DNA of 19,390 nucleotides from Candidatus Aminicenantota bacterium (lineage in GTDB: Bacteria; Acidobacteriota; Aminicenantia; Aminicenantales; Aminicenantaceae), in assembly GCA_030620655.1 (NCBI GenBank), contig JAUXEH010000012.1:1-19390 (forward strand). The letters are read 5' to 3'. The notes under the pieces are model-generated. The model saw only the letters and a list, made by a program, of their open reading frames with translations, was not told where the DNA came from and did not search any database. How positions within the stretch are numbered: the first letter of the stretch is position 1; each line of letters opens with the position of its first letter. The position numbers and the translations under genes were made by a program. Below are positions 1 through 6,400 of the stretch, piece after piece.

Positions 1-138
1 ACGGTCGATGAAATAATCGGACAGCAGCAGGATCTGGTTCATCAACAGCACAAAGGTGTAGACCAGGAGCCCCAGCGCGAAGGGGGGGAAGAGCTCCTTG
101 AGGACGTAGCGGTCGAACAGCTTTATCACTGTTCCCAT
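1..138 (-). CDS. LptF/LptG-family permease, N-terminal fragment
   Basis: This is the 5' end of a gene that runs off the left edge; 46 codons are visible. The peptide begins MGTVIKLFDRYVLKEL and continues into a hydrophobic first membrane segment (about residues 17-37). A basic/aromatic D-R-Y-(I/V)-L-K-E start followed at once by a helix is typical of YjgP/YjgQ proteins, the LptF and LptG subunits of the LptBFG ABC transporter that extracts lipopolysaccharide from the inner membrane. LptF and LptG cannot be told apart from this much. The start is uncertain: the ATG at 136-138 shares its A with a good -10 hexamer (138-143), so the GTG at 127-129, giving a protein beginning M-I-K-L-F-D-R-Y, may be the true start. 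No clear Shine-Dalgarno precedes either codon. Family call from the motif; the rest is inference. Confidence 0.7.
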   Translation of the reverse strand, partial: MGTVIKLFDRYVLKELFPPFALGLLVYTFVLLMNQILLLSDYFIDR

Positions 139-166
139 TTATAGCACAAACCCGCCCCTTGTTCTA
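138..166 (-). promoter_or_regulatory. Candidate extended -10 promoter for the lptF/G-type gene
   Basis: On the minus strand the sequence TGC-TATAAA (138-146) is an extended -10 element (TGn plus a 5/6 hexamer). A weak -35 TAGAAC (161-166) lies 17 bp upstream. A start site about seven bases past the -10 would fall near 130-131, within or past the annotated ATG, so transcription from here would give a nearly leaderless message starting at the GTG at 129. The -35 matches only 3/6. Confidence 0.4.
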
Positions 167-260
167 GGGGACGGAAGGCATCCGGTCTTGCTCCGGTAGG
201 CTCCTTTTCGCCTCTCTTCCCGGCCTATTCAGTCCGAGCGGAAGACCCGCCGTCCAACCT

Positions 261-278
261 CCCCCTCCCATCCCTCCC
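261..278 (-). other. Potential G-quadruplex motif in the lptF/G upstream region
   Basis: The minus strand carries four G-runs, G3-A-G3-AT-G3-A-G5, with loops of 1, 2 and 1 bases. This satisfies the usual G3+N1-7 quadruplex rule and very short loops favour stability. It lies about 125 bp upstream of the lptF/G start, on the sense strand of that gene, in the 139-432 gap between groEL and lptF/G. Apart from this motif, the groEL terminator and the lptF/G promoter, I see nothing convincing in that gap. Folding in the cell is inference. Confidence 0.4.
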
Positions 279-373
279 TGAAGGGAATCCATTCTTTCTC
301 TAACCTCCCCATGCGCTCTGACTGAAAACGACCGGGTTCAAGAGAGACAGAGGATGCTCCCTAGGGGATGTCC

Positions 374-406
374 AAAAAAAAAGCCCCGGGCGACACGCCC
401 GGGGCT
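374..406 (-). terminator. Intrinsic terminator of groES-groEL
   Basis: Read on the minus strand, an 11-bp perfect GC-rich stem (AGCCCCGGGCG, 3-base loop, CGCCCGGGGCT; forward positions 382-392 and 396-406) runs directly into a tract of T residues (complement of the A-run at 374-382). It begins 26 bases after the groEL stop codon. This is a textbook Rho-independent terminator. Confidence 0.93.
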
Positions 407-432
407 CGAGGTTCCTTCTGGATGGAAGGGGC

Positions 433-2052
433 CTAGTACATACCGCCTCCGGGAGGCATGGCCGGCATATCCGGTTTCTCTTCCGGGATCTCCGACACCA
501 GGCCCTCGGTGTTGAGCATCAGGCCTGCGATGCTGGCGGCGTTCTGGAGCGCGGTGCGCACCACCTTGGTGGGATCGAGCACGCCGCCCTTGACGAGGTC
601 CTCGTACTTCTCGGTCAGGACGTTGAAGCCGAAATTCTTTTCTTTCTTTTCCCTGACCTTTTCCACTATGAGGGAACCCTCGTATCCGGCATTGTGAGAG
701 ATCTGGCGCAGCGGCTCTTCCACGGCGCGCTTGATGATGTTGACACCGATCTGCATGTCTCCTTCGAGCTCGAGCTCGGCCAGGGCCGGCTGGCTGCGCA
801 GCAGGGCCACGCCGCCGCCGGGCACGATGCCTTCCTCGACCGCGGCCTTGGTGGCGTGCATGGCATCCTCCACGCGGGCCTTTTTCTCTTTGAGCTCGGT
901 CTCGGTGGCGGCCCCCACTTTGATCAGGGCCACGCCGCCGACCAGCTTGGCCAGCCTTTCCTGGAGCTTCTCACGGTCGTAATCCGAGGAGGTGTCCTCG
1001 ATCTGGGTCCGGATCTGCTTGATGCGGGCCTTGACCTCATCGCTGCTGCCTTTGCCCTCGACGATGGTGGTGTTGTCCTTGTCCATCACGACCTTCTGGG
1101 TTTCACCCAGCCAGTCCACGGTCACATTCTCGAGCTTGACACCGATATCCTCGGTGATCACCCGGCCGCCGGTCAGGACTGCGATGTCCTCCAGCATGGC
1201 CTTGCGCCGGTCACCGAAACCGGGCGCCTTGACCGCGACACACTGGAAGGTGCCCTTGAGCTTGTTGACGACCAGGGTGGCCAGGGCTTCGCCCTCGACA
1301 TCCTCGGCGATGACCATGAGGGGCCGGCCCATCTTGGCGATGTTCTCGAGCAGGGGCAGGAACTCGCGCAGGTTGCTGATCTTCTTCTCATACAGCAGGA
1401 TCACGGGCTGCTCGAGTACCACTTCCATGCGGTCCGGATCGGTGATGAAATAGGGAGAAAGGTAGCCACGATCGAACTGCATGCCTTCCACGATCTCCAT
1501 GGTGGTTTCCAGTCCCTTGGCCTCTTCCACTGTGATGACGCCGTCCTTGCCGACCTTGTCCATGGCCTCGGCGATGATCTTGCCGATGGACTCGTCGTTG
1601 TTGGCGGAGATGGCACCGACCTGGGCGATCATCTCGCCGGTGACATCGCGGCTCAGATCTTTGAGCCCGTCCACGATCACGTCCACAGCCTTTTCAATGC
1701 CCTTCTTGATCAGGGTGGGGTTGGCGCCGGCCGTGACATACTTGATCCCTTCGGCATAGATGCTCTGGGCCAGGACCGTGGCCGTGGTGGTCCCGTCACC
1801 GGCCACATCGGAAGTCTTGGAGGCGACTTCCTTGACCAACTGGGCGCCTATGTTCTCGATGGGGTCTTCCAGCTCGATCTCCTTGGCCACTGTCACACCG
1901 TCTTTGGTGCTGGTGGGGGAGCCGAATTTCTTTTCCAGTATGACGTTCTTGCCCCGGGGGCCGAGGGTCTCTTTGACCACGTTGCTCAGCGCATTCACAC
2001 CCCGCAGCAAAGCCTGTCGGGCTTCGTCGCTTAAGGTTATCTGTTTTGCCAT
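433..2052 (-). CDS. groEL: GroEL chaperonin (Hsp60)
   Basis: A full-length GroEL of 539 aa (E. coli 548). With GroES it forms the cytoplasmic ATP-driven folding chamber. The N-terminus MAKQITLSDEAR is canonical. The ATP-binding loop G85-D86-G87-T-T-T is intact, and the late equatorial motif G-I-V-P-G-G-G is at 408-414. The flexible C-terminal tail is short, with one G-G-G-M-Y instead of the long GGM repeat of enterobacterial GroEL. An AGGAGA ribosome site lies a few bases before the ATG. It sits 27 bp behind groES, is co-transcribed with it from the CIRCE-flanked promoter, and ends at a strong intrinsic terminator. Regulation by HrcA is expected from the operators. No sign of degeneration; a single groEL in the window. 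Confidence 0.99.
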   Translation of the reverse strand: MAKQITLSDEARQALLRGVNALSNVVKETLGPRGKNVILEKKFGSPTSTKDGVTVAKEIELEDPIENIGAQLVKEVASKTSDVAGDGTTTATVLAQSIYAEGIKYVTAGANPTLIKKGIEKAVDVIVDGLKDLSRDVTGEMIAQVGAISANNDESIGKIIAEAMDKVGKDGVITVEEAKGLETTMEIVEGMQFDRGYLSPYFITDPDRMEVVLEQPVILLYEKKISNLREFLPLLENIAKMGRPLMVIAEDVEGEALATLVVNKLKGTFQCVAVKAPGFGDRRKAMLEDIAVLTGGRVITEDIGVKLENVTVDWLGETQKVVMDKDNTTIVEGKGSSDEVKARIKQIRTQIEDTSSDYDREKLQERLAKLVGGVALIKVGAATETELKEKKARVEDAMHATKAAVEEGIVPGGGVALLRSQPALAELELEGDMQIGVNIIKRAVEEPLRQISHNAGYEGSLIVEKVREKKEKNFGFNVLTEKYEDLVKGGVLDPTKVVRTALQNAASIAGLMLNTEGLVSEIPEEKPDMPAMPPGGGMY

Positions 2053-2079
2053 TTTTAATCTCTCCTTGATGCAGTAATA

Positions 2080-2364
2080 TTAGGAGATCTTTGCCAAGAT
2101 CTCTTCTTCGCGCACGATGACGTACTCCTCATCATCGACGGTCACATCCGTGCCGCTGAACTTTCCGATCAGGACCTTGTCACCGGCCTTGATCTCGAGA
2201 GGAACGAGCTTGTCGCCCTCGATGCGGCCCTTGCCGACGGCGATCACTTTCGCTTCCAGGGGCTTTTCCTTGGCGGTGTCCGGGATGATGATTCCGCCCT
2301 TGACCACTTCTTGCTCTTCGAGCCGTTTGAGAAGCACTCTGTCATACAAAGGCGTCACTTTCAT
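2080..2364 (-). CDS. groES: GroES co-chaperonin (Hsp10)
   Basis: 94 aa, the normal length for GroES, the heptameric lid of the GroEL chamber. It starts MKVTPLYDRVLLKR and carries the mobile-loop region that contacts GroEL (about residues 16-33, including the hydrophobic G-G-I-I-I-P-D segment at 23-29). A strong AAGGAGGT ribosome site lies at proper spacing before the ATG. It is the first gene of the groES-groEL operon; the leader contains the promoter-proximal CIRCE copy. No unusual features in the protein. Confidence 0.99.
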   Translation of the reverse strand: MKVTPLYDRVLLKRLEEQEVVKGGIIIPDTAKEKPLEAKVIAVGKGRIEGDKLVPLEIKAGDKVLIGKFSGTDVTVDDEEYVIVREEEILAKIS

Positions 2365-2402
2365 GATTGATACCTCCTTAAAGATTTTAGGATGATTGCT
2401 GA

Positions 2403-2429
2403 TTAGCAGTTAAACTGTACGAGTGCTAA
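2403..2429 (-). promoter_or_regulatory. CIRCE operator, promoter-proximal copy (imperfect)
   Basis: The sequence TTAGCAGTT-N9-GAGTGCTAA matches the CIRCE consensus (TTAGCACTC-N9-GAGTGCTAA) at 16 of 18 arm positions; both mismatches are in the arm nearer groES. It overlaps the end of the -10 box and the expected transcription start. CIRCE binds the heat-shock repressor HrcA. HrcA itself is not encoded in the window. Confidence 0.85.
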
Positions 2430-2456
2430 TATAGAGAAAAACCCCCCTGTTGTCAA
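2428..2456 (-). promoter_or_regulatory. Sigma70-type promoter of groES-groEL
   Basis: On the minus strand TTGACA (2451-2456, perfect -35) is separated by exactly 17 bp from TATATT (2428-2433, 5/6 -10). The spacer contains a run of six G followed by five T. The start site would lie inside the proximal CIRCE, so HrcA binding there should block initiation. The leader to the groES ATG is about 55-60 bases. Confidence 0.9.
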
Positions 2457-2473
2457 GTGGAAATTGTGATTAT

Positions 2474-2500
2474 TTAGCACTCCGACAAATTGAGTGCTAA
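2474..2500 (-). promoter_or_regulatory. CIRCE operator, upstream copy (perfect)
   Basis: TTAGCACTC-N9-GAGTGCTAA is an exact match to the CIRCE consensus in both arms. It lies 17 bp upstream of the groES -35 box, 71 bp centre-to-centre from the proximal copy, and 39 bp after the stop codon of the upstream fis-like gene. CIRCE is known as the HrcA binding site; a perfect copy outside the core promoter suggests cooperative or looped repression. Confidence 0.95.
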
Positions 2501-2539
2501 CCTGGATAATCAGGTCCCGCGGAGCAGGACCGGGCCGGG

Positions 2540-2767
2540 CTACTTCAGTTCCAGGGATTTGCACAGGTTGTGCAGGGTGTTGCGGTGGATGCCCAGGGCC
2601 TTGGCCATCCGGGTCTTGTGGCCGTTGTATTTCTTGGAGGCGGTCAGGATGTAAAGCTTCTCGAACTCCCGCAGGGCGTCCCGGAGGGGCAACTCGTTCT
2701 CGACCAGATCATTGACCAGTATTTTCATCTTGTCGTTGATCGTCAGTTGCTTATAATCGTGTGACAT
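2540..2767 (-). CDS. Small Fis-type helix-turn-helix protein
   Basis: 75 aa from the ATG at 2765-2767, chosen because AAGGAGG lies six bases ahead of it; a longer in-frame start exists but would overlap the upstream gene more deeply and lacks such a site. The C-terminal half (about residues 30-75, with the signature A-K-A-L-G-I-H-R-N-T-L-H) is a Fis/HTH_8 DNA-binding domain, as at the C-terminus of NtrC-family regulators and in free-standing Fis. No receiver or AAA+ domain is present, so it is either a Fis-like nucleoid/regulatory protein or a remnant. It is the last gene of the six-gene operon; its start overlaps the CvpA-family stop by 17 bp, suggesting translational coupling. It lies directly before the groES control region. 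Target genes unknown. Confidence 0.8.
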   Translation of the reverse strand: MSHDYKQLTINDKMKILVNDLVENELPLRDALREFEKLYILTASKKYNGHKTRMAKALGIHRNTLHNLCKSLELK

Positions 2768-3287
2768 CCTCCCCCTCCTTGCCGAAGATATCCTCGTAGG
2801 CAACATAAAACGCCTCCTTCAATTCCTCGGGGATTAGATCGATGAGGCCCCGGGTCACCTCCACGCAGGAAGGCGCGATGATCGAATTCCTGAGCGCATC
2901 GCTGTTGACTGGGAACACCAGCATGGTGAAGACCAGGATACCGCAGATCAAGGCACCCTTGAGCAGACCCAGGGCGCCGCCCATAACATGATTGAGGAAC
3001 TTGAGCGGCCCCTTGATGGCCTTCGAGAACATCCTCCCGACCAGCCAGCCCGTTATCAGCACGGCTACAAAGATGATAAGAAATCCCAGAAAACCGGACA
3101 CGTTCGGGTCCTTGACCAGCGTCCCGAATGCGGAGGCCACCACGGAATAGAAGGCCAGCGCCAGGATGAGGCCCACGATCACGGCCAGGATCCCGACGAC
3201 CTGCCGCACCAGCCCCTTTATGACCCCCAGGATAAGGGCGGTCAGCAGGATCAGCAGGAGCACGATATCCAACCAGTTGAAACCCAT
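2751..3287 (-). CDS. CvpA family membrane protein
   Basis: 178 aa with four hydrophobic segments (about residues 5-23, 29-53, 64-84, 100-125) and a polar acidic tail, the architecture of CvpA (named from colicin V production). CvpA-family proteins are inner-membrane proteins linked to envelope integrity; in enterobacteria cvpA sits next to purF. The G-x-x-K-G-L-V-R-Q motif after the first helix (21-29) and the glycine-rich G-x-x-x-G-L-L-K-G before the last (103-111) are typical. AAAGGAGG precedes the ATG. The ATG follows the PHP gene stop with no gap (TAG-ATG), and the 3' end overlaps the fis-like gene. Biochemical role not established for the family. Confidence 0.85.
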   Translation of the reverse strand: MGFNWLDIVLLLILLTALILGVIKGLVRQVVGILAVIVGLILALAFYSVVASAFGTLVKDPNVSGFLGFLIIFVAVLITGWLVGRMFSKAIKGPLKFLNHVMGGALGLLKGALICGILVFTMLVFPVNSDALRNSIIAPSCVEVTRGLIDLIPEELKEAFYVAYEDIFGKEGEDVTRL

Positions 3288-4169
3288 CTACGGCCTCCTT
3301 TGCGCGAGCTCCTCGATCATCCGGACCTGCCCGGCCCGCAGCGATCCGAACGGAATATGAGGCTTGATGCTGCCGTGAAAGTCCGAGCCGGCCGTTGCAA
3401 CCAGGTCGAATTCACGGGCAAGGGACAGGTACGCCCGGGTCTGTTCCTCATCATGGTAGGAGGTATACACCTCCAGGCCCTGCAGTCCCCCGGCCTTGAG
3501 TACCCGCAGGTCATCCGGGGTGGTCTGCTGGAAAGAGGCGCCGGGATGCGCCAGCACCGGGACACCCCCGGTGGTCGGGGCCTTCGCCAGCACGTCCAGC
3601 AGGCTGATGCTCCGGCGCTCCACAAAGGCCGGCCGGCCCTCCATGAAGTGGTCCCTGTAAAAGGCATAGGGTGCGAGCGAAGCGTTGTCTCCCTGGAAAT
3701 AGTGAGCAAAGGCCGGGTCCCCGCTCTTTTCGGCCTTGCGCAGCACGACCTGGGCGATGGTCACTCCCAGGGGAGCAAAGGGAGCCGATGCTTCCCGGAC
3801 TTCCTCCCAGGTCAGATCGAAACCCAGCTGGACGAGCCGCTCCACGCGCTCCCGGGCCTCAAGGAACCGCCTCTCCCTCACCGTCTCGATGAGTTCCTTG
3901 AGCTGCTCGGAATTCCAGTCGACAAAGGGCAGCAGGAGGTGGAACTCGCGGCCCTCGAAGAGTGTGGTCAGTTCGATACTGGGTATGACCTCCACGCCCT
4001 CCTGTTCCCCCAGCTGAACGGCTTCGGGATAGGCTGCGGTGGTGTCGTGATCCGCGATGGCGATGACGGCCAGATGCGTTTCCCGTGCCAGGCGTACTAT
4101 GCGGCGGACAGGGAAATCTCCGTCGCTGCTCTTGTGGGAATGGATGTGCAGATCGACACAACCGGACAT
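3288..4169 (-). CDS. PHP-domain phosphoesterase (RNase AM / YciV-like)
   Basis: 293 aa from the ATG at 4167-4169. The frame stays open 36 codons upstream but that part lies inside purC, so the internal ATG, overlapping the purC stop by one base (TGATG), is the sensible start. All PHP metal-ligand motifs are visible: H8-I-H10, D40-H41, E66, H77, H208-P-G and D263-F-H265. The order and length match the YciV/TrpH group, known to dephosphorylate 3',5'-nucleoside bisphosphates and to trim RNA 5' ends. A role in nucleotide recycling fits neighbours such as purC and the PgeF-family gene. It abuts the CvpA-family gene downstream. Substrate is inferred from the family. Confidence 0.85.
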   Translation of the reverse strand: MSGCVDLHIHSHKSSDGDFPVRRIVRLARETHLAVIAIADHDTTAAYPEAVQLGEQEGVEVIPSIELTTLFEGREFHLLLPFVDWNSEQLKELIETVRERRFLEARERVERLVQLGFDLTWEEVREASAPFAPLGVTIAQVVLRKAEKSGDPAFAHYFQGDNASLAPYAFYRDHFMEGRPAFVERRSISLLDVLAKAPTTGGVPVLAHPGASFQQTTPDDLRVLKAGGLQGLEVYTSYHDEEQTRAYLSLAREFDLVATAGSDFHGSIKPHIPFGSLRAGQVRMIEELAQRRP

Positions 4170-5059
4170 CACAGTTCGTCTTTTCCTGTCAGCAGCCTGA
4201 AAATCTCCCGATAGCGCTCGGCCGTCTGCCGGATGATGGAATCCGGCAGCGCAGGAGGATCCGACTGCTTGTCCCAATCCGTGCCTTCGAGATAATCCCT
4301 CACGAACTGTTTGTCCAGGCTGGGCTGCGATTTTCCGGGAGCATAGGTGGAGACCGGCCAGAATCGCGACGAATCCGGTGTAAAAATCTCATCCACCAGT
4401 ATGATCTCGCCCTCGTACACCCCGAACTCGAATTTGGTGTCCGCGATGATGATGCCCTTGGAGAGGGCATGGAGCGAGGCTTTCTGATAGAGTTCGATGC
4501 TGATCTTCCTGATCTTCTGGGCCAGTTCCGCGCCGACCATCTTCTGCATCTCTTTGAAGGATATGTTGATATCGTGCCCTTCCTCCGCCTTGGTGGCCGG
4601 AGTGAAGATGGGCTCCTCCAGACGGTCCCCCTGCCGGAGGTCCGGAGGCAGTTTGACCCCGCTGGTCTTGCCGCAGGCCTGGTAATCTTTCCAGCCGGAC
4701 CCGGCCAGATATCCCCGGACCACACACTCCACGGGAAAGACCTCGGTCTTCTTCGTCAGCATGGACCTTTTATCCAGAAGCGCCCTGTATTTCTGCAGAA
4801 CGGCCGGATACTCATCGATCTCGGTACCCACAACATGATTGGGGCAGATGAGCGAGGTATAATCGAACCAGAACTTGGAGATCTGTGTCAGGACCTTGCC
4901 TTTATCCGGGATGAGCGAGGGCAGCACATAATCAAAAGCGGAGACCCGGTCGGAAGCCACGATGAGCAGGTGGCCCTCCACTTCATACACCTCACGGACC
5001 TTCCCCTTTTTAAAGAGTTTCAATTCCGGGATATTGGTATCAAATAAGCCGTCGTTCAT
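4169..5059 (-). CDS. purC: Phosphoribosylaminoimidazole-succinocarboxamide synthase (SAICAR synthetase)
   Basis: 296 aa from the ATG at 5057-5059. It catalyses ATP-dependent condensation of CAIR with aspartate in de novo purine synthesis. The N-terminal K-G-K-V-R-E-V-Y-E nucleotide loop (about 18-26), S-D-R-V-S-A-F-D, the V-E-C-V-V-R-G-Y-L-A-G-S-G-W motif, F-T-P-A-T-K and D-E-I-F-T-P-D-S-S-R-F-W are all present, as in the roughly 300-residue plant/yeast-like PurC type. An in-frame GTG two codons upstream (5063-5065) is less likely because GAGGTGG then acts as the ribosome site of the ATG. It lies 43 bp after the PgeF-family gene and its stop overlaps the PHP gene start by one base. No other pur gene is visible in the window. 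Confidence 0.97.
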   Translation of the reverse strand: MNDGLFDTNIPELKLFKKGKVREVYEVEGHLLIVASDRVSAFDYVLPSLIPDKGKVLTQISKFWFDYTSLICPNHVVGTEIDEYPAVLQKYRALLDKRSMLTKKTEVFPVECVVRGYLAGSGWKDYQACGKTSGVKLPPDLRQGDRLEEPIFTPATKAEEGHDINISFKEMQKMVGAELAQKIRKISIELYQKASLHALSKGIIIADTKFEFGVYEGEIILVDEIFTPDSSRFWPVSTYAPGKSQPSLDKQFVRDYLEGTDWDKQSDPPALPDSIIRQTAERYREIFRLLTGKDEL

Positions 5060-5102
5060 ATCCACCTCGAATCTGATGGCGGGACAGTAATTTCCGCAAG
5101 AA

Positions 5103-5807
5103 TCAGGGACACCGTCCGATGAAATTCAGGAGCCTCCCTGCCTTGTGAGCTTCCCGCCTGTAAGAGTATAGATTTTTTTCACAGTGTGTGCAACCACTAA
5201 TGGAAAAAATGTTGTCGTCTTCGAGCCCGGCCTCGCACAGCTGATATTGGTTGGCCGCCCTGAGGTCAAACAGATATTTTCCGGGAACTTCCTGAATCGG
5301 CCGGAACAGGTCCGGGGGATGGCCTCGGCCGGCAAAGGCGCGCCGGACATCGCCCCCCACCTCGTAACACGAGGAGGCAATACACGGACCCAGGACCGCG
5401 CGCAGTCCCGACGCCCCGCAGCCGAATTCGTCCCTGAGGATTCGCACAACCTTGTGCACGATCCCCAGGTTTGTTCCCCGCCATCCACAGTGAACCGCAG
5501 CCAGCACAGCCCCCTTGGAACCGGAGATAAGGACAGGCAGGCAATCGGCGGTCCTGATCACCAGCAGGATACCGGGCAGGTTCGTCACCAGGGCATCTCC
5601 CGTGAGCGGGCCCGGCGGATGATCGGCTAAGCGGTGTACGGTATCGGAATGTTCTTGAACGAGGGATACGGTCCGCAGGCCTCTCCGGCTCGACTCTCCT
5701 TCCAAGACACTCAGGCTCAGCTCCCTGGTCCCGAATCCATGCCAGATCCCGGATTCATACCCAAAATCGGGCAAGGAGCAGTAAAGGCCCTCGTGGGTCA
5801 CACACAT
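5103..5807 (-). CDS. pgeF: PgeF / YfiH (DUF152) family protein
   Basis: 234 aa, typical for the YfiH/PgeF/LACC1 family. The three conserved metal-site residues are visible: H53 in Q-E-H-S-D, C89 in T-A-D-C-L-P-V and H106 in V-H-C-G-W-R-G; the late S-G-C-T-H-C motif (204-209) and the Y-S-Y-R-R segment after it are also present. Family members are described as purine nucleoside phosphorylase/adenosine deaminase enzymes (older label: polyphenol oxidase), and E. coli YfiH has been linked to correcting L-Ser misincorporation in peptidoglycan (hence PgeF). Here it starts only 6 bp after the operon's first gene and precedes purC, which favours a purine role by context. No strong ribosome site is seen before the ATG, so coupling is likely. 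Family certain; physiological role inferred. Confidence 0.88.
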   Translation of the reverse strand: MCVTHEGLYCSLPDFGYESGIWHGFGTRELSLSVLEGESSRRGLRTVSLVQEHSDTVHRLADHPPGPLTGDALVTNLPGILLVIRTADCLPVLISGSKGAVLAAVHCGWRGTNLGIVHKVVRILRDEFGCGASGLRAVLGPCIASSCYEVGGDVRRAFAGRGHPPDLFRPIQEVPGKYLFDLRAANQYQLCEAGLEDDNIFSISGCTHCEKNLYSYRREAHKAGRLLNFIGRCP

Positions 5808-5813
5808 GACGGA

Positions 5814-6272
5814 TTATTCCGGCGCTGTGAAGGCCTGGAAATTGAAGTGGCGGTAATGCTCGATGACATCCTGGATGAGCGTTGTTTTCTCCATTTTCAG
5901 GATATCTCCGGAGGCGATCTTCTCCATGAAGGGCAGCTCGCTTTCCTGGAAGGGGCTGGATCTGTTTTTCCTCCCCCGTATTTTCAATTTAAGCGTCAGT
6001 TCCAGAGCATTTTTCGGGAGCTGAATGACGTACTGGAAGTTGTCGATGCGCGACTTCGGGAAGAAGATGTAGAACTCCATGGTCCTGCCCCGCCGGCGTT
6101 TGATCGAGGTCCGGATGCTGTGCTGCTTGAATTCTTCCTCCAGGCTCTCGAAGGCCGGCTCTGCGATGAATTCGCAGAACTGGTTGAAATTGTCCAGGGC
6201 CTCCTGTTTGCTCTCCTGGAGGATCCGCAGTTCCTCGAAATAATTCGCCAGATTCAGTTTCCAATCGACCAT
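5814..6272 (-). CDS. Conserved-looking protein of unknown function, first gene of the purC operon
   Basis: 152 aa; I do not recognise the family. It is soluble (no signal peptide or membrane helix) and highly charged. The first 50 residues look helical with an acidic run. A very basic stretch R-T-S-I-K-R-R-R-G-R-T (about 54-64) precedes a likely beta-strand pair (M-E-F-Y-I-F-F-P and F-Q-Y-V-I-Q-L-P), and another basic loop K-I-R-G-R-K-N-R lies near 97-104, so nucleic-acid or phosphate binding is possible but unproven. The ATG at 6270-6272 has GAGGA six bases upstream. The gene is first in the operon, directly behind a good sigma70 promoter, and ends 6 bp before the PgeF-family start. Reality as a gene is supported by the ribosome site, tight spacing and codon use like its neighbours. 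Confidence 0.75.
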   Translation of the reverse strand: MVDWKLNLANYFEELRILQESKQEALDNFNQFCEFIAEPAFESLEEEFKQHSIRTSIKRRRGRTMEFYIFFPKSRIDNFQYVIQLPKNALELTLKLKIRGRKNRSSPFQESELPFMEKIASGDILKMEKTTLIQDVIEHYRHFNFQAFTAPE

Positions 6273-6303
6273 CAGGAGTCCTCAGGGCTTTGCTTCGCCG
6301 CCT

Positions 6304-6332
6304 ATTCTAGCACAACTCCATCCCGCTGTCAT
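6304..6332 (-). promoter_or_regulatory. Sigma70-type promoter of the six-gene purC operon
   Basis: On the minus strand ATGACA (6327-6332, 5/6 to TTGACA) is followed after 17 bp by TAGAAT (6304-6309, 5/6 to TATAAT). The expected start near 6296-6297 gives a leader of about 25 bases to the ATG at 6272. The -10 region TAGAATAGGCGGC differs by one base from the mfd promoter's -10 region. Confidence 0.75.
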
Positions 6333-6400
6333 TGTCCTAGCGGTCTATCAAAAGACCCCGGGGGGAAGGCTCGCGCCGGCCGCGGGCACAGGGGCTGGAC

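Noticed and set aside
694..2034. Long open frame (446 codons) on the plus strand opposite groEL
   Set aside because: It is antisense to an intact groEL, its product is low-complexity in D/G/H/L, and it arises from GC-rich codon bias; no ribosome site or homology.
2768..2806. Longer start for the Fis-type gene (13 extra residues)
   Set aside because: Overlaps the CvpA-family coding region further and lacks an SD, whereas the ATG at 2767 has AAGGAGG at good spacing.
2988..4214. 408-codon plus-strand open frame across the CvpA, PHP and purC genes
   Set aside because: Spans three real genes on the other strand and has no recognisable domain; shadow frame.
6341..6358. Small hairpin GGTCT-ATCAAA-AGACC between the divergent promoters
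   Set aside because: A five-base stem with no T-tract and no link to a gene end; likely chance.
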